From: a virus | Direction: 5' to 3' (one strand) | Virus record (IMG/VR): IMGVR_UViG_3300044712_000499 | Location: 18,581-82,580 of that record | DNA: 64,000 nucleotides | Shown here: piece after piece, positions 1 to 7,409 of the stretch | How positions within the stretch are numbered: position 1 is the stretch's first letter | Layout: each line of letters starts with the position of its first letter | The notes under the pieces: model-generated | What the model was told of the DNA's origin: nothing | The model's database searches: none | The model's input: only the letters and a program-made list of their open reading frames with translations | Translations under genes and position numbers: made by a program

Positions 1-242
1 TCTTCCTCTATTTCCTCGTCTGTTACATCCCTTACTGCTTTCTGACATCCTCTAATATGACCCTTGTAATAGCCACATTCAGGGCAGTTATCCTTGCTTA
101 CTGTAGAATCAAAGTATAAACCAAGCATTAATGTTTGCTCTTCTACCCACTTATCAAATTCAATAGGTTTCATTGTTTGCATGTCGTAATCATGCGCCCT
201 GTATAGAGCATTTGTAATATATTGTATTAAATCTTCTTTCAT
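1..242 (-). CDS. Partial hypothetical protein with Cys cluster
   Basis: Open reading frame starting at ATG 240-242 and running off the left edge, so the C-terminus is missing; about 80 residues are visible. It carries a CPECGYYKGHIRGC segment (C-x2-C-x8-C), which suggests metal binding, and an acidic end (DVTDEEIEEE). It starts 5 nt from the end of the next minus-strand gene and is probably co-transcribed with it. Function not recognised. Confidence 0.6.
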   Translation of the reverse strand, partial: MKEDLIQYITNALYRAHDYDMQTMKPIEFDKWVEEQTLMLGLYFDSTVSKDNCPECGYYKGHIRGCQKAVRDVTDEEIEE

Positions 243-247
243 AAGTT

Positions 248-448
248 TTACAGTATTGTAACTTTAGTAGCTTTAACCGTTTCTGCTGTCTGTGGATTAA
301 TAATAAGAACTCTTTCTGTCTTAATTTTTACTCCGAGATGTGAAGATATTGCTGTTAAGTGCCTGTCTTCTTTATTGCTGTAAAACCACTTTCCTTCTTT
401 TAGGGTGGTCATTGCAATACTTTCAAGTGTGTGTTTTTGTTTTGACAT
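248..448 (-). CDS. Hypothetical protein, 66 aa
   Basis: Small soluble protein of 66 residues with no recognised domain. It sits between the partial Cys-cluster gene and a membrane protein gene, all on the minus strand with short gaps. No promoter-like TAnnTTTG box is seen directly upstream, so it is probably part of a longer operon. Confidence 0.55.
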   Translation of the reverse strand: MSKQKHTLESIAMTTLKEGKWFYSNKEDRHLTAISSHLGVKIKTERVLIINPQTAETVKATKVTIL

Positions 449-513
449 AGTGTTGATTATTAAGTTAATATCACTGTTTTTGCATTATATCATTACCGGT
501 GTTAGCGTGCATT

Positions 514-708
514 TTATATCTTATCTTTCCAAATTAAAATTATAGCACCTATTGCCTCAAGTCCAAACATTGATACCAGCATAAGCATCATGGCTTTTCC
601 AAAGTTCATTATATAATCTTCTGTTGTAATACAGAAATAGATATTTATTAAGTTAGCCATTAGGCATATTAAAAATATCGTCCAAAATACTTTCTCTCCT
701 TTATCCAT
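514..708 (-). CDS. Small membrane protein, 64 aa
   Basis: Two hydrophobic segments (about residues 8-27 and 37-59) separated by a short polar loop predict a two-pass inner-membrane protein. It overlaps the end of the upstream gene by 8 nt, which indicates translational coupling. No family recognised; a holin-like role is possible but nothing else supports it here. Confidence 0.55.
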   Translation of the reverse strand: MDKGEKVFWTIFLICLMANLINIYFCITTEDYIMNFGKAMMLMLVSMFGLEAIGAIILIWKDKI

Positions 709-1006
709 CTTTTATGTTTTTAATATAATTACTAATTCTTTCAACTAAGTCCCATCTCAACTTCCCGCAAATTTCTTCGTTAGCTTTTATATAATCAAGA
801 TTATCTTTATCTATGTCTATTTTAGATAATATAATATGAAGCGTCTCCCTCACCTCTTTATCGCATGGCATCACTAAGCTCGTGGCCTTATATTCCTCCA
901 TACACTCCAATACGCTCCGTCTAGAATACCAATTTCTTTCAGGCATAACATTCCCCTCGCTAACTAGAGAAACGCAGTTATCCAATATTTCTTCTGCTGT
1001 TTTCAT
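701..1006 (-). CDS. Hypothetical protein, 101 aa
   Basis: Helical, charged, soluble protein of 101 residues with no recognised motif. It belongs to the minus-strand run of small genes and overlaps the downstream membrane protein gene by 8 nt. Confidence 0.55.
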   Translation of the reverse strand: MKTAEEILDNCVSLVSEGNVMPERNWYSRRSVLECMEEYKATSLVMPCDKEVRETLHIILSKIDIDKDNLDYIKANEEICGKLRWDLVERISNYIKNIKDG

Positions 1007-1027
1007 TATTAGAGATTTATTAGAGAT

Positions 1028-1213
1028 TTAGTAGAAGATTATCAACCAAATTATCCAAAACAAAGAATAGCAAAATATTGGAATTACTGCTCCTATTGCA
1101 GAACCAATGCTTCCATAATCGCCTCCGCTTGGTTTTGTCGCATAACGTAACCAAACATACCAAACTATTGTTGCAATTATTACAATTACCCATTTAATGT
1201 GTATTGTTACCAT
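1028..1213 (-). CDS. Small membrane protein, 61 aa
   Basis: Starting at ATG 1211-1213 this gives a 61-residue two-pass membrane protein, with hydrophobic stretches at the N-terminus and at the extreme C-terminus and a Gly-rich loop (KPSGGDYGSIGSAIG) between them. A longer version from GTG 1243 is possible, but a good promoter (TTTG 1258-1261, TATCTTTG 1230-1237) overlaps that start, so the ATG is preferred. Confidence 0.55.
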   Translation of the reverse strand: MVTIHIKWVIVIIATIVWYVWLRYATKPSGGDYGSIGSAIGAVIPIFCYSLFWIIWLIIFY

Positions 1214-1229
1214 AGTCTTAAATTTTGAC

Positions 1230-1261
1230 CAAAGATAAAACACATAAATGACAAATCCAAA
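1230..1261 (-). promoter_or_regulatory. Bacteroidetes-type promoter
   Basis: On the minus strand, TTTG (1258-1261) is followed after 20 nt by TATCTTTG (1230-1237), matching the TTTG/TAnnTTTG consensus of the Bacteroidetes primary sigma factor. It would drive the 61-aa membrane protein and the small genes downstream. Confidence 0.6.
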
Positions 1262-1270
1262 TATTTCTGA

Positions 1271-1750
1271 TTATATTTTACAAGCAATAGCCACTTTCTT
1301 ATACACAACACCCCTTGACATGTCGTGCCACTGCTTCTTGAACTTCTTAATTGAAATCATCTCTATCCCTCCTGTAGCAGGATCAAAGAAGTATAGCCTT
1401 TGGCGGGCATAGCCTATCAGAACTACATAGTGTCCATGCTCCCATGTGTTGTACCAACTCAGTTCTTTCTGGTTCTGTATAAGACATACTATTGGTATCT
1501 CTTTTCGTATATACTTTTTAATGCGAGAAATGTCGTTGCGGAAATAGTCGCAACTTAAGCCTAGCCTTTTCGTTACTTTAATAAAACGCTTAACCGATGT
1601 CCCGTGTATAGGGGAAGTCTTTAGCAGCGATGTTACATTTTTGTAACTTACATTTTTGTTATAATATTTCAATATGCACCAAAGGGCTGCTACGCCACAG
1701 TCGTAATCACTCTTCTGCTCTCGTATAGGAAAGTTAGGAATGTTTTGCAT
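1271..1750 (-). CDS. C39-like cysteine peptidase
   Basis: 159-aa protein with the layout of a papain-fold C39-type peptidase (the family that cleaves double-glycine leaders). Q12 (oxyanion hole) precedes the nucleophile C18 in DYDCGVAAL; H107 lies in HGHYVVLIGY and D123 in FDPATGG. Length matches a stand-alone C39 domain. It has no transporter membrane or ATPase domain and no signal peptide, so it probably acts in the cytoplasm. The substrate is unknown; no double-glycine precursor was recognised next to it. A TATCTTTG box lies at 1755-1762 just before the start. Confidence 0.75.
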   Translation of the reverse strand: MQNIPNFPIREQKSDYDCGVAALWCILKYYNKNVSYKNVTSLLKTSPIHGTSVKRFIKVTKRLGLSCDYFRNDISRIKKYIRKEIPIVCLIQNQKELSWYNTWEHGHYVVLIGYARQRLYFFDPATGGIEMISIKKFKKQWHDMSRGVVYKKVAIACKI

Positions 1751-1762
1751 AAGACAAAGATA

Positions 1763-2419
1763 CTACACTTTCACATACCTATTGGTAATGCCGTACTCAT
1801 CTAGTGCAGTAATATATCTTTGGTGTGCCTCTTCGTAGGTATCGTAATAACCGAGTGTCTTGCTTTTTTTATTTATCCTTATCGCAGCCATCCATCGTCC
1901 ATTGGTATAACAACATCCTTTTGCTCCGCCTATAGCATGACTGTAATTTTCCCTATTAGTAACGTATTCTAAGTTCTCAATGCAATTATTTCGTGGGTTA
2001 TTATCTATGTGATTTACTTGCAGGTCGCTTGCCCCACAAAAGGCTTCCATAACTAATCGGTGAACTAAATAAGAACTAACATGAGTAATAATACTAAGAT
2101 ACCTACCATTAATACTTGGATGAGTTAAGATCAGTTGCTCTCTCCCCTCTCTTCTAAAATTTAACGACTTAACTCGCCCTTTATTGCTTACAACATAACC
2201 TTTTCCAAGCGTAGGTGAAGAAGCCCATATCTCACCGTCTAAATCCATCACATAATTAGACACCCCTAACTCAAGTTTTTTAATTTCTCTCGCTATTATG
2301 GCATCTTCCTCTGTGTCAAAATAACCCAAATTATATCGAGTCCCATTATGCTCTATAACACAACGCCATCTTTCGTTGCCATTTTTAGTAATACCTGTGT
2401 GTTTTGAATACTTTCCCAT
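1763..2419 (-). CDS. HNH homing endonuclease with AP2-like and NUMOD4 domains
   Basis: 218 aa. In order: an AP2-like DNA-binding segment (about residues 6-50, WRCVIEHNGTRYNLGYFDTEEDA), a NUMOD4-like segment (about 63-90, GEIWASS... VVSNKGRVKSL), an HNH nuclease core (about 120-160, LVHRLVMEAF, QVNHIDNNPRNN, LEYVTNRENYSHA) and a second AP2-like domain (about 165-205). This is the build of a free-standing homing endonuclease that makes a targeted DNA break and spreads by recombination. It is bounded upstream by an 11-bp inverted repeat and terminator (2430-2515). Confidence 0.85.
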   Translation of the reverse strand: MGKYSKHTGITKNGNERWRCVIEHNGTRYNLGYFDTEEDAIIAREIKKLELGVSNYVMDLDGEIWASSPTLGKGYVVSNKGRVKSLNFRREGREQLILTHPSINGRYLSIITHVSSYLVHRLVMEAFCGASDLQVNHIDNNPRNNCIENLEYVTNRENYSHAIGGAKGCCYTNGRWMAAIRINKKSKTLGYYDTYEEAHQRYITALDEYGITNRYVKV

Positions 2420-2429
2420 TGCTTTAATA

Positions 2430-2515
2430 TTTTACGTGTCGGATGTAAAGATACAAAAAAGAAATGACTCCCGAAAGAGTCACTTCAACAATGGGGTTTT
2501 GGTTGACACGTAAAA
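2430..2515. repeat. 11-bp inverted repeat enclosing the terminator
   Basis: TTTTACGTGTC at 2430-2440 is the exact reverse complement of GACACGTAAAA at 2505-2515. The arms enclose the terminator hairpin and lie between the HNH gene start and the end of the next gene. Confidence 0.6.
2454..2484 (-). terminator. Intrinsic terminator (minus strand)
   Basis: Stem TGACTC (2465-2470) / GAGTCA (2477-2482) with a 6-nt loop; reading the minus strand it is followed by a T-rich run (A-rich on plus, 2454-2463). It would end transcription arriving from the 2518-3531 genes before the HNH gene. Confidence 0.65.
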
Positions 2516-2517
2516 CC

Positions 2518-2994
2518 CTAATTAAGCTGATTTTCTTCTAAAAGCATATATACTGCTGTGTAGTCGTGACTGACTAAAATTCTTATCATGTCCCAACCTC
2601 CGTCTGAATATAAAATCCAGGTATAGGCACTATTCCCATCATGGTTATAAGGGTAGCAATAGGCTATGGCAGCCTTGCCTATCGTAATCTCTGTGGTAGC
2701 TAATGTGGGGTCGTTGTCAATAAACTTATTAAAGGTTACATCCTTAGAGCCTATATCAGTATCTGCCGCATCGGTAATATTACTTAAAGCCGTATCCCAT
2801 ATCTTCATCCATGCACCTCCGTCTCTCGAATTAGAATGGTTATCGAAGAATCGCATCCTCTGTTTGTCCTCAAAGTCAGAAGTGATCTCATACATTCTGT
2901 TGGTATTCAGAAGGTATAGATTACCATCGGTCTTGTCGGGGACTCTACGCCCTCCGTCAATCCTCCAATCCTCTACTATTGTTAATAGAAACAT
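2518..2994 (-). CDS. Hypothetical protein, paralogue of the 3013-3531 product
   Basis: 158 aa, no recognised family. It shares an order of short motifs with the next gene: LLNTNR / LINPNR, RFFDN / KFFDN followed by an R-rich, G-W stretch, then IAYCYPYN / IAYFDRYN and YTWILYSDGG / YVWMCYRNGA, ending in a similar VSHDYTAVYMLLE / VKYSLEDIEDLLE tail. The pair therefore looks like a diverged tandem duplication. The aromatic, beta-rich sequence could suit a virion or secreted protein, but this is inference. Confidence 0.6.
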   Translation of the reverse strand: MFLLTIVEDWRIDGGRRVPDKTDGNLYLLNTNRMYEITSDFEDKQRMRFFDNHSNSRDGGAWMKIWDTALSNITDAADTDIGSKDVTFNKFIDNDPTLATTEITIGKAAIAYCYPYNHDGNSAYTWILYSDGGWDMIRILVSHDYTAVYMLLEENQLN

Positions 2995-3012
2995 ATCTGT
3001 AGAATTAAAGGA

Positions 3013-3531
3013 TTACTGTTCTGTACTAGATGTGGTTGTTCCTGATTCGAGAAGGTCTTCTATATCCTCAAGTGAATATTTGACAAGAACCTCTCTGCGT
3101 TTAAATGCCCCGTTTCGATAGCACATCCACACATATTCAGTGGGTCTCGGATTGTACCTGTCAAAGTAAGCAATACAACTTACCGGTAATGTGGTATCCA
3201 CTGTCAGAGCATCGGGGTTATTGTGCTTGCAAATAGGTAAAGTAACCATGTTTGAATGAAAAGGGACATCGTCTGTAGCTATAATGGTTGCTACTGCAAT
3301 GTAGGCTTTACCATAACTCCACCCTTCTCTCCTATCTACCTCATTATCGAAGAACTTAAACCAAGAAGTGGGAACTTGAATTGTTGAATCGTTGCCCTCG
3401 ATAAGATCACTAATCCTATTGGGGTTGATAAGAAACTCACGATAGCCTAAAAGCCTTTCGTCGAGAGGTGATACACGGTAAGCAGAATCACGCTTATCGC
3501 TCCAAGAATAAAATTTTGTATTTACAAACAT
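3013..3531 (-). CDS. Hypothetical protein, paralogue of the 2518-2994 product
   Basis: 172 aa, related by eye to the adjacent 158-aa protein (shared NR, FFDN, IAYxxxYN and YxWxxY motifs in the same order). It ends in a Ser/Thr-rich tail (ESGTTTSSTEQ). It is the first gene of its unit, preceded by a TATCTTTG box at 3569-3576. Function unknown. Confidence 0.6.
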   Translation of the reverse strand: MFVNTKFYSWSDKRDSAYRVSPLDERLLGYREFLINPNRISDLIEGNDSTIQVPTSWFKFFDNEVDRREGWSYGKAYIAVATIIATDDVPFHSNMVTLPICKHNNPDALTVDTTLPVSCIAYFDRYNPRPTEYVWMCYRNGAFKRREVLVKYSLEDIEDLLESGTTTSSTEQ

Positions 3532-3568
3532 TTTTTTACGTTTTAAATTATCTTATAAATCTTGGATG

Positions 3569-3605
3569 CAAAGATAACTAAAACTTAGAATATGACTTTA
3601 GCGGG
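3569..3605 (-). promoter_or_regulatory. Promoter -7 box with repeat decamer at the -33 position
   Basis: Minus-strand TATCTTTG (3569-3576) is a consensus -7 box. No TTTG is found at -33; instead a copy of the repeated decamer (CCCGCTAAAG in this orientation, 3596-3605) sits 19 nt upstream, at the place expected for -33. Confidence 0.45.
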
Positions 3606-3607
3606 TC

Positions 3608-4450
3608 TTAAAGACCACAGTATCCGCTATCACAATCAGTAAAGTCTGAGAAGGTTAACTCAGCGTAAGGCTTCCACGCATTTATCTGCTTAAACGTAAT
3701 TTCTTTTCTAAATCTATTGCCGGTTTCATCCTCTTTACGTTCAAACCACTTCATCTTATCCGAATTATTTCTATTCATCATTGAAAGAAGTAATGGATTC
3801 TTGTGAAAGCAACCAACACAGTTGTTGTAATAACCTTCAATAAATGGCACTGGTTTATTTTTCCAATAGGCATCTACCATATCCTTTCTTATTCTATTCT
3901 CTATAAGAGGGAACTTAGGTATTCTCCATGCTATGTCTCCCCATTTATTCTGACTCTTGCGGGTTCCTACAATAGCTTTATAAGTATCAAGACCTTCACT
4001 GTTTAACTTATCTTGCATCCTTACCATCCTATCTTCCTCTCCAAACCTAAACCCAATGTTCATATAACAAATATCCTTAACATAGCGTTGCCACCACTCA
4101 AAAATAGGTTTCATTTTAAGTTCAGTAGTACAATAACGAGCCATTAGATTGGGCAGATAATTACCTTTCTTCTTGATAATATCATCAAAGGTTTCTCCGC
4201 TAACCCAAAAGATTTCTCTCCCTATAAACTGCTCTAGTTCTAACATTATGGGTATAATAGCATCCATTTCTAAGGTTCCTATAAAATCTTTCTGTAGTTT
4301 AAGAGAAACGGTCTTTCTTATTCCTTTGTCGGGATATTTTAACTTCTTGTCATTCGTTCTGACCAAGGCAAAGACATCATAGTCCGCAGGATAGTTCTTT
4401 GCGATATAAGACGAACTCTTACCTCCCGATAAGCTATTTATTGTTTTCAT
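3608..4450 (-). CDS. PP-loop ATPase, PAPS reductase-like
   Basis: 280 aa. The N-terminal SGGKSSS (residues 8-14) is the PP-loop that binds ATP in the PAPS reductase / ATP-pyrophosphatase superfamily; ARYCTTELKMKP resembles the downstream C-T-x2-L-K motif of these enzymes. C-terminal cysteines (NNCVGC and DCDSGYC) could hold a metal or Fe-S cluster. Relatives in phages and in DNA phosphorothioation systems (DndC) act on sulfur chemistry or nucleotide modification; no DndA, D or E partner is seen here. It overlaps the upstream gene by 1 nt, so is co-translated with it. Confidence 0.75.
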   Translation of the reverse strand: MKTINSLSGGKSSSYIAKNYPADYDVFALVRTNDKKLKYPDKGIRKTVSLKLQKDFIGTLEMDAIIPIMLELEQFIGREIFWVSGETFDDIIKKKGNYLPNLMARYCTTELKMKPIFEWWQRYVKDICYMNIGFRFGEEDRMVRMQDKLNSEGLDTYKAIVGTRKSQNKWGDIAWRIPKFPLIENRIRKDMVDAYWKNKPVPFIEGYYNNCVGCFHKNPLLLSMMNRNNSDKMKWFERKEDETGNRFRKEITFKQINAWKPYAELTFSDFTDCDSGYCGL

Positions 4451-4788
4451 TAATCTTCTCCTAATAAATAAGTTTTCTCTGGCGTGGTTATAGAAACCCT
4501 TCTTTGTTTAAATTTAATCATTAGCCTATCCGCTAGCTCCCACGCATCATAAATCAATCGTTGTTTTTCTTTGGGAAACCTTGCATAGCTAATAAACCCA
4601 ACTATTGCGCCGTCTTCCCATCCGTCTTTGTAAACAAACCTTGTGGGTGTTATGGTAACACAATTACCTGGGTATTGGCAATATCTATAACAGACATCAT
4701 AAACCTCATTGATGTTGTGCCTAATATCAGAATATTCTTCTCTTAGTCCAATCCATATCTGTATGTTAAAAGAATCAACTGTTTTCAT
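4450..4788 (-). CDS. Hypothetical phage protein, 112 aa
   Basis: Soluble alpha/beta protein of 112 residues beginning MKTVDSFNIQIWIGL. It has a VTITPTRFVYKDGWEDG stretch and a long C-terminal helix ending in a beta segment. It is coupled on both sides: 1-nt overlap with the PP-loop gene and 4-nt overlap with the glycosyltransferase gene. I recall similar proteins in phages, without known function. Confidence 0.6.
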   Translation of the reverse strand: MKTVDSFNIQIWIGLREEYSDIRHNINEVYDVCYRYCQYPGNCVTITPTRFVYKDGWEDGAIVGFISYARFPKEKQRLIYDAWELADRLMIKFKQRRVSITTPEKTYLLGED

Positions 4789-5795
4789 CTTGTCTTAATT
4801 GGTAAATTGAACTGTTCGGAAAACCAAGACAGATCATGAGTGAATATCTGCTTATTTCTCGCTCGTATCTTAAGTACGTTAGCGTAGTTTTTCTTAATTA
4901 GAGTTCTTGCTTTGTTAAGGTTTAATTCAGGGTATAGGAAGTTAGATATTTTATTCCTTTGGTCGGCATCCATAACCATAGTTTCGAGTACCCACAATCT
5001 ATTCCAGAACATCTTCAAGGGACTTCGTGGCCCCTTCTCGTACCTATTAACTCCCTCTCTGTTGAAGAAATGAGTTGCCTCTACATCTGGCATGAGATAG
5101 CATCCGCCACCTACCAGCCAACTCTTTAAACTAAGATGAGGCTCAAGTGTACCCCATTGGATGTGCCCCTGCCACCTCACTTTAGGGTCAGTGTCAAAGC
5201 CACCAATGAACTGATAGTATCTCTTTGATGTCCAATAAAAGGCTCCCATTAGACATGAGATAGGACTTATGTCGTCTGATACAACATCTGTCTTCCATCT
5301 GCCTTTGAATATATCAGCGTAGTTAGGCTTTTGACGGAGCTTAGAGAAAGGTGGAAGGTCGTCTTTGTCAACAGTTATAACTAGGTCTGCCCCGTAACGC
5401 TTATGAAAGTTACCATCTTTGTCGGGCTTATCTCCTATGCAGACTGCACAGCCTATTGAGTTAGGTCTCTCTGTTACTGCTTTTATTACTTTGGTATCCC
5501 ATCCCTTTTGAGTGTAGATATCGCATCCAAGTATGACTATAATTTCTCCTTTGGCGGCTTCCACCCCTCTATCCAGTGAGTAGCCGACACCACGAGAGAT
5601 AGGATTCTGAATAACCCTTACGACTGAATTATCAATCATTAACGGCCTAAACTTGCCATTATGACTGAAAGAACCGTCATTAACGATGATAATTTCAATA
5701 TCCGAGTTATCCTCGGCAGTTGCTAGCAGGTTGTTTACGACGTTATGAACCTGCTCATCGTCATTTTTAAAAGGGATCACAACGCTAACGGTCAT
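4785..5795 (-). CDS. Family 2 glycosyltransferase
   Basis: 336 aa. The N-terminus SVVIPFKNDDEQVHNVVNNL and IEIIIVNDGS are typical GT-A fold family-2 motifs; ILGCDIYTQKGW supplies the metal/nucleotide-sugar binding acidic motif region. A large C-terminal part (KRYYQFIGGFD, LSLKSWLVGGGCY, MPDVEATHFFNREG) resembles polypeptide-GalNAc-transferase-like or phage GT2 acceptor regions. It would transfer a sugar from a nucleotide-activated donor. The neighbours give no substrate. Confidence 0.8.
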   Translation of the reverse strand: MTVSVVIPFKNDDEQVHNVVNNLLATAEDNSDIEIIIVNDGSFSHNGKFRPLMIDNSVVRVIQNPISRGVGYSLDRGVEAAKGEIIVILGCDIYTQKGWDTKVIKAVTERPNSIGCAVCIGDKPDKDGNFHKRYGADLVITVDKDDLPPFSKLRQKPNYADIFKGRWKTDVVSDDISPISCLMGAFYWTSKRYYQFIGGFDTDPKVRWQGHIQWGTLEPHLSLKSWLVGGGCYLMPDVEATHFFNREGVNRYEKGPRSPLKMFWNRLWVLETMVMDADQRNKISNFLYPELNLNKARTLIKKNYANVLKIRARNKQIFTHDLSWFSEQFNLPIKTR

Positions 5796-5955
5796 CTTCT
5801 GTAATATTGTAAGTTATACCACACTCTGTACAAATAGCTTTAGCGTCTACATCAAACAACTCGGATACAAGATCAACCTTTCTATCTGTAAGAAATCCAA
5901 AAGTGTGTAAGTGCATTAGTGCTTCTGTGGCAACGTTTTCATTCATTTTACTCAT
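5785..5955 (-). CDS. Small Cys-pair protein, 56 aa
   Basis: Short gene starting at ATG 5953-5955, which overlaps the stop of the upstream gene, and ending at TAG 5785-5787, 11 nt inside the start of the glycosyltransferase gene. The 56-aa product has an AICTECGITYNI segment (CxxC). The overlaps at both ends support it as a real coupled gene. Confidence 0.6.
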   Translation of the reverse strand: MSKMNENVATEALMHLHTFGFLTDRKVDLVSELFDVDAKAICTECGITYNITEDDR

Positions 5956-6739
5956 TGCTTTTCCTTTTGATTACCATGGCAATTTTTCTTCTAGGAATCA
6001 GAATATACAACTCATCTCCATTGAACGTGGCAGAGTAACTCTTTCGCTCAAGCGGGAGGTGTACCGTATTTCTCTCAAGCAATACCTCATCTCCTGGTTG
6101 TAGGTCTTGGTGGTCTATGTAGGATTTAACTTTATATGATCTATTGCAGGTTCCAACATACCGGACTATAGCTCTTGTCTTGTCTATTTTGTCTTCGCTT
6201 GTAACGTCTAAGGCTGATAACTTTGGGAGGTTTACTGTTTGACAGAGTACGTAGCCGTTAAGAGGGATGACTTTAATAACTTCCCTTAATCCACCCTCAA
6301 AGTTTCCTCCAAGTTTCCACAGTTCGACTTCTTTTCTCTTTGCCACATAGCAGTCAGCATAAGGCAGTATCTTGTAGGTCTTGCCCTCGCAAAGGACTTC
6401 ATGCGAATTTGCCGATTCTATTAAAGAGAAAAAAACCACGTCTGATTCTTGTAGTTCCATATCGGTATCCCATTCCATAGAATTAGGATCATTCTCATTG
6501 TAGTAGAGCTTTGGTGGGCACTTGTAAACTATACCCCATACCTCTTGAAGATTTGCGGGATGAGAGTCCGAACCTTCAGCGTAATTTACTGACCGATTAA
6601 ACCCATATACGATTCCGCTTCTCGTTGTAGCACCATCGCTAGAGTACGTCATCTCTACAATCACTTGGTTGCACTTGTCGGTTAAGATACCTTCATCAAG
6701 TTGCTTTCTTGTCAGTTCTATCTTTGGGTTTTCTATCAT
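5948..6739 (-). CDS. Putative GroES-like co-chaperonin
   Basis: 263 aa. The C-terminal half has the look of a Cpn10 beta-barrel: VIPLNGYVLCQTV, AIVRYVG, LQPGDEVLLERN and a terminal ELYILIPRRKIAMVI strand, as in phage GroES substitutes. The N-terminal half (residues 1-130, with its own VIVEMTY and KILPYADCYVAKR segments) is an extension or a second diverged barrel. If right, it would cap a GroEL-type ring to fold phage proteins. It has no obvious mobile-loop glycine run, so confidence is moderate. A second Cpn10-like gene lies at 12924-13202. Confidence 0.5.
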   Translation of the reverse strand: MIENPKIELTRKQLDEGILTDKCNQVIVEMTYSSDGATTRSGIVYGFNRSVNYAEGSDSHPANLQEVWGIVYKCPPKLYYNENDPNSMEWDTDMELQESDVVFFSLIESANSHEVLCEGKTYKILPYADCYVAKRKEVELWKLGGNFEGGLREVIKVIPLNGYVLCQTVNLPKLSALDVTSEDKIDKTRAIVRYVGTCNRSYKVKSYIDHQDLQPGDEVLLERNTVHLPLERKSYSATFNGDELYILIPRRKIAMVIKRKSNE

Positions 6740-6942
6740 AATTGTTCAAACATTAGCTTGTTATACTCTTCTTCATTAAGAGTTATACCCCTTATCTTTT
6801 TTCCGCAAGAGGGGCAGTAGTTAACATGGAATCCCCCTATGCAAGCCATGGTATATTTTTTAGTACCATCCTCTTCATAGAAATACCACTTAAATGTTGG
6901 GAGTATTTTCTTTATGGGCTCACAGCAAAATTCAGTTTCCAT
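6736..6942 (-). CDS. Small zinc-ribbon protein, 68 aa
   Basis: Starting at ATG 6940-6942 the product is 68 aa with FCCEP near the N-terminus and YCPSCGKKIR, a half zinc ribbon common in small phage proteins. A start 36 nt further upstream exists but would overlap the previous gene by 47 nt, so the shorter form is preferred. It overlaps the GroES-like gene by 4 nt. Confidence 0.6.
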   Translation of the reverse strand: METEFCCEPIKKILPTFKWYFYEEDGTKKYTMACIGGFHVNYCPSCGKKIRGITLNEEEYNKLMFEQL

Positions 6943-7189
6943 TTTTCTTATCTTTATTTTCAAACCATATTTCAACATCCGGTGTAACGCCTATTTCATG
7001 CTCAATTTCCCCATCGAACTCTATAAGTAGTCTATCTCTCTTAGTCTTATTAACGTAAGAAATAGATAATACCTTTAGCGGGGATGCCATACCTGCCCTA
7101 AAGAAATGATCACCAACTATGTAGGTAGTACTGATTATATCTCCCGACACGGGGACTTTATTGAAGCGGATGCTCGTTATTTCTTTCAT
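6932..7189 (-). CDS. Hypothetical protein, 85 aa
   Basis: Beta-rich 85-aa protein (VPVSGDIISTTYIVGDHF, LLIEFDGEIEHEIG) of unknown function. It includes one copy of the repeated decamer, read as Pro-Leu-Lys in ASPLKVLS (7073-7082). Confidence 0.55.
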   Translation of the reverse strand: MKEITSIRFNKVPVSGDIISTTYIVGDHFFRAGMASPLKVLSISYVNKTKRDRLLIEFDGEIEHEIGVTPDVEIWFENKDKKNGN

Positions 7190-7196
7190 TTACTAA

Positions 7197-7409
7197 TTAA
7201 AACATATTCCATGTTTTATCCATGTTTAAAATACCATCAGCTTTGAAATTATCATCTTGCAATTCAAGATTCCCGTTTTTATACATTTTATCCCTATTTA
7301 TTTTAAGGACTTCAATAGCTTTTTCTTTTGCTTCTTCTTCTGACTCAGATTTAACATGGATACAAATAATTGCTTTATAGCCAAATGTTACTTGATAATT
7401 TGTTTTCAT
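7197..7409 (-). CDS. Hypothetical protein, 70 aa
   Basis: 70 aa; an N-terminal beta segment (YQVTFGYKAIICIHVKS) is followed by a SESEEEAKEKAIEVLK helix, a layout seen in small DpnD/PcfM-like proteins, but this is only a resemblance. Overlaps the upstream glycosyltransferase gene by 4 nt. Confidence 0.55.
   Translation of the reverse strand: MKTNYQVTFGYKAIICIHVKSESEEEAKEKAIEVLKINRDKMYKNGNLELQDDNFKADGILNMDKTWNMF

Noticed and set aside
2666-3121. 151-aa antisense frame over two minus-strand genes
   Set aside because: Antisense to two genes with shared conserved motifs; no start context or family; an ordinary shadow.
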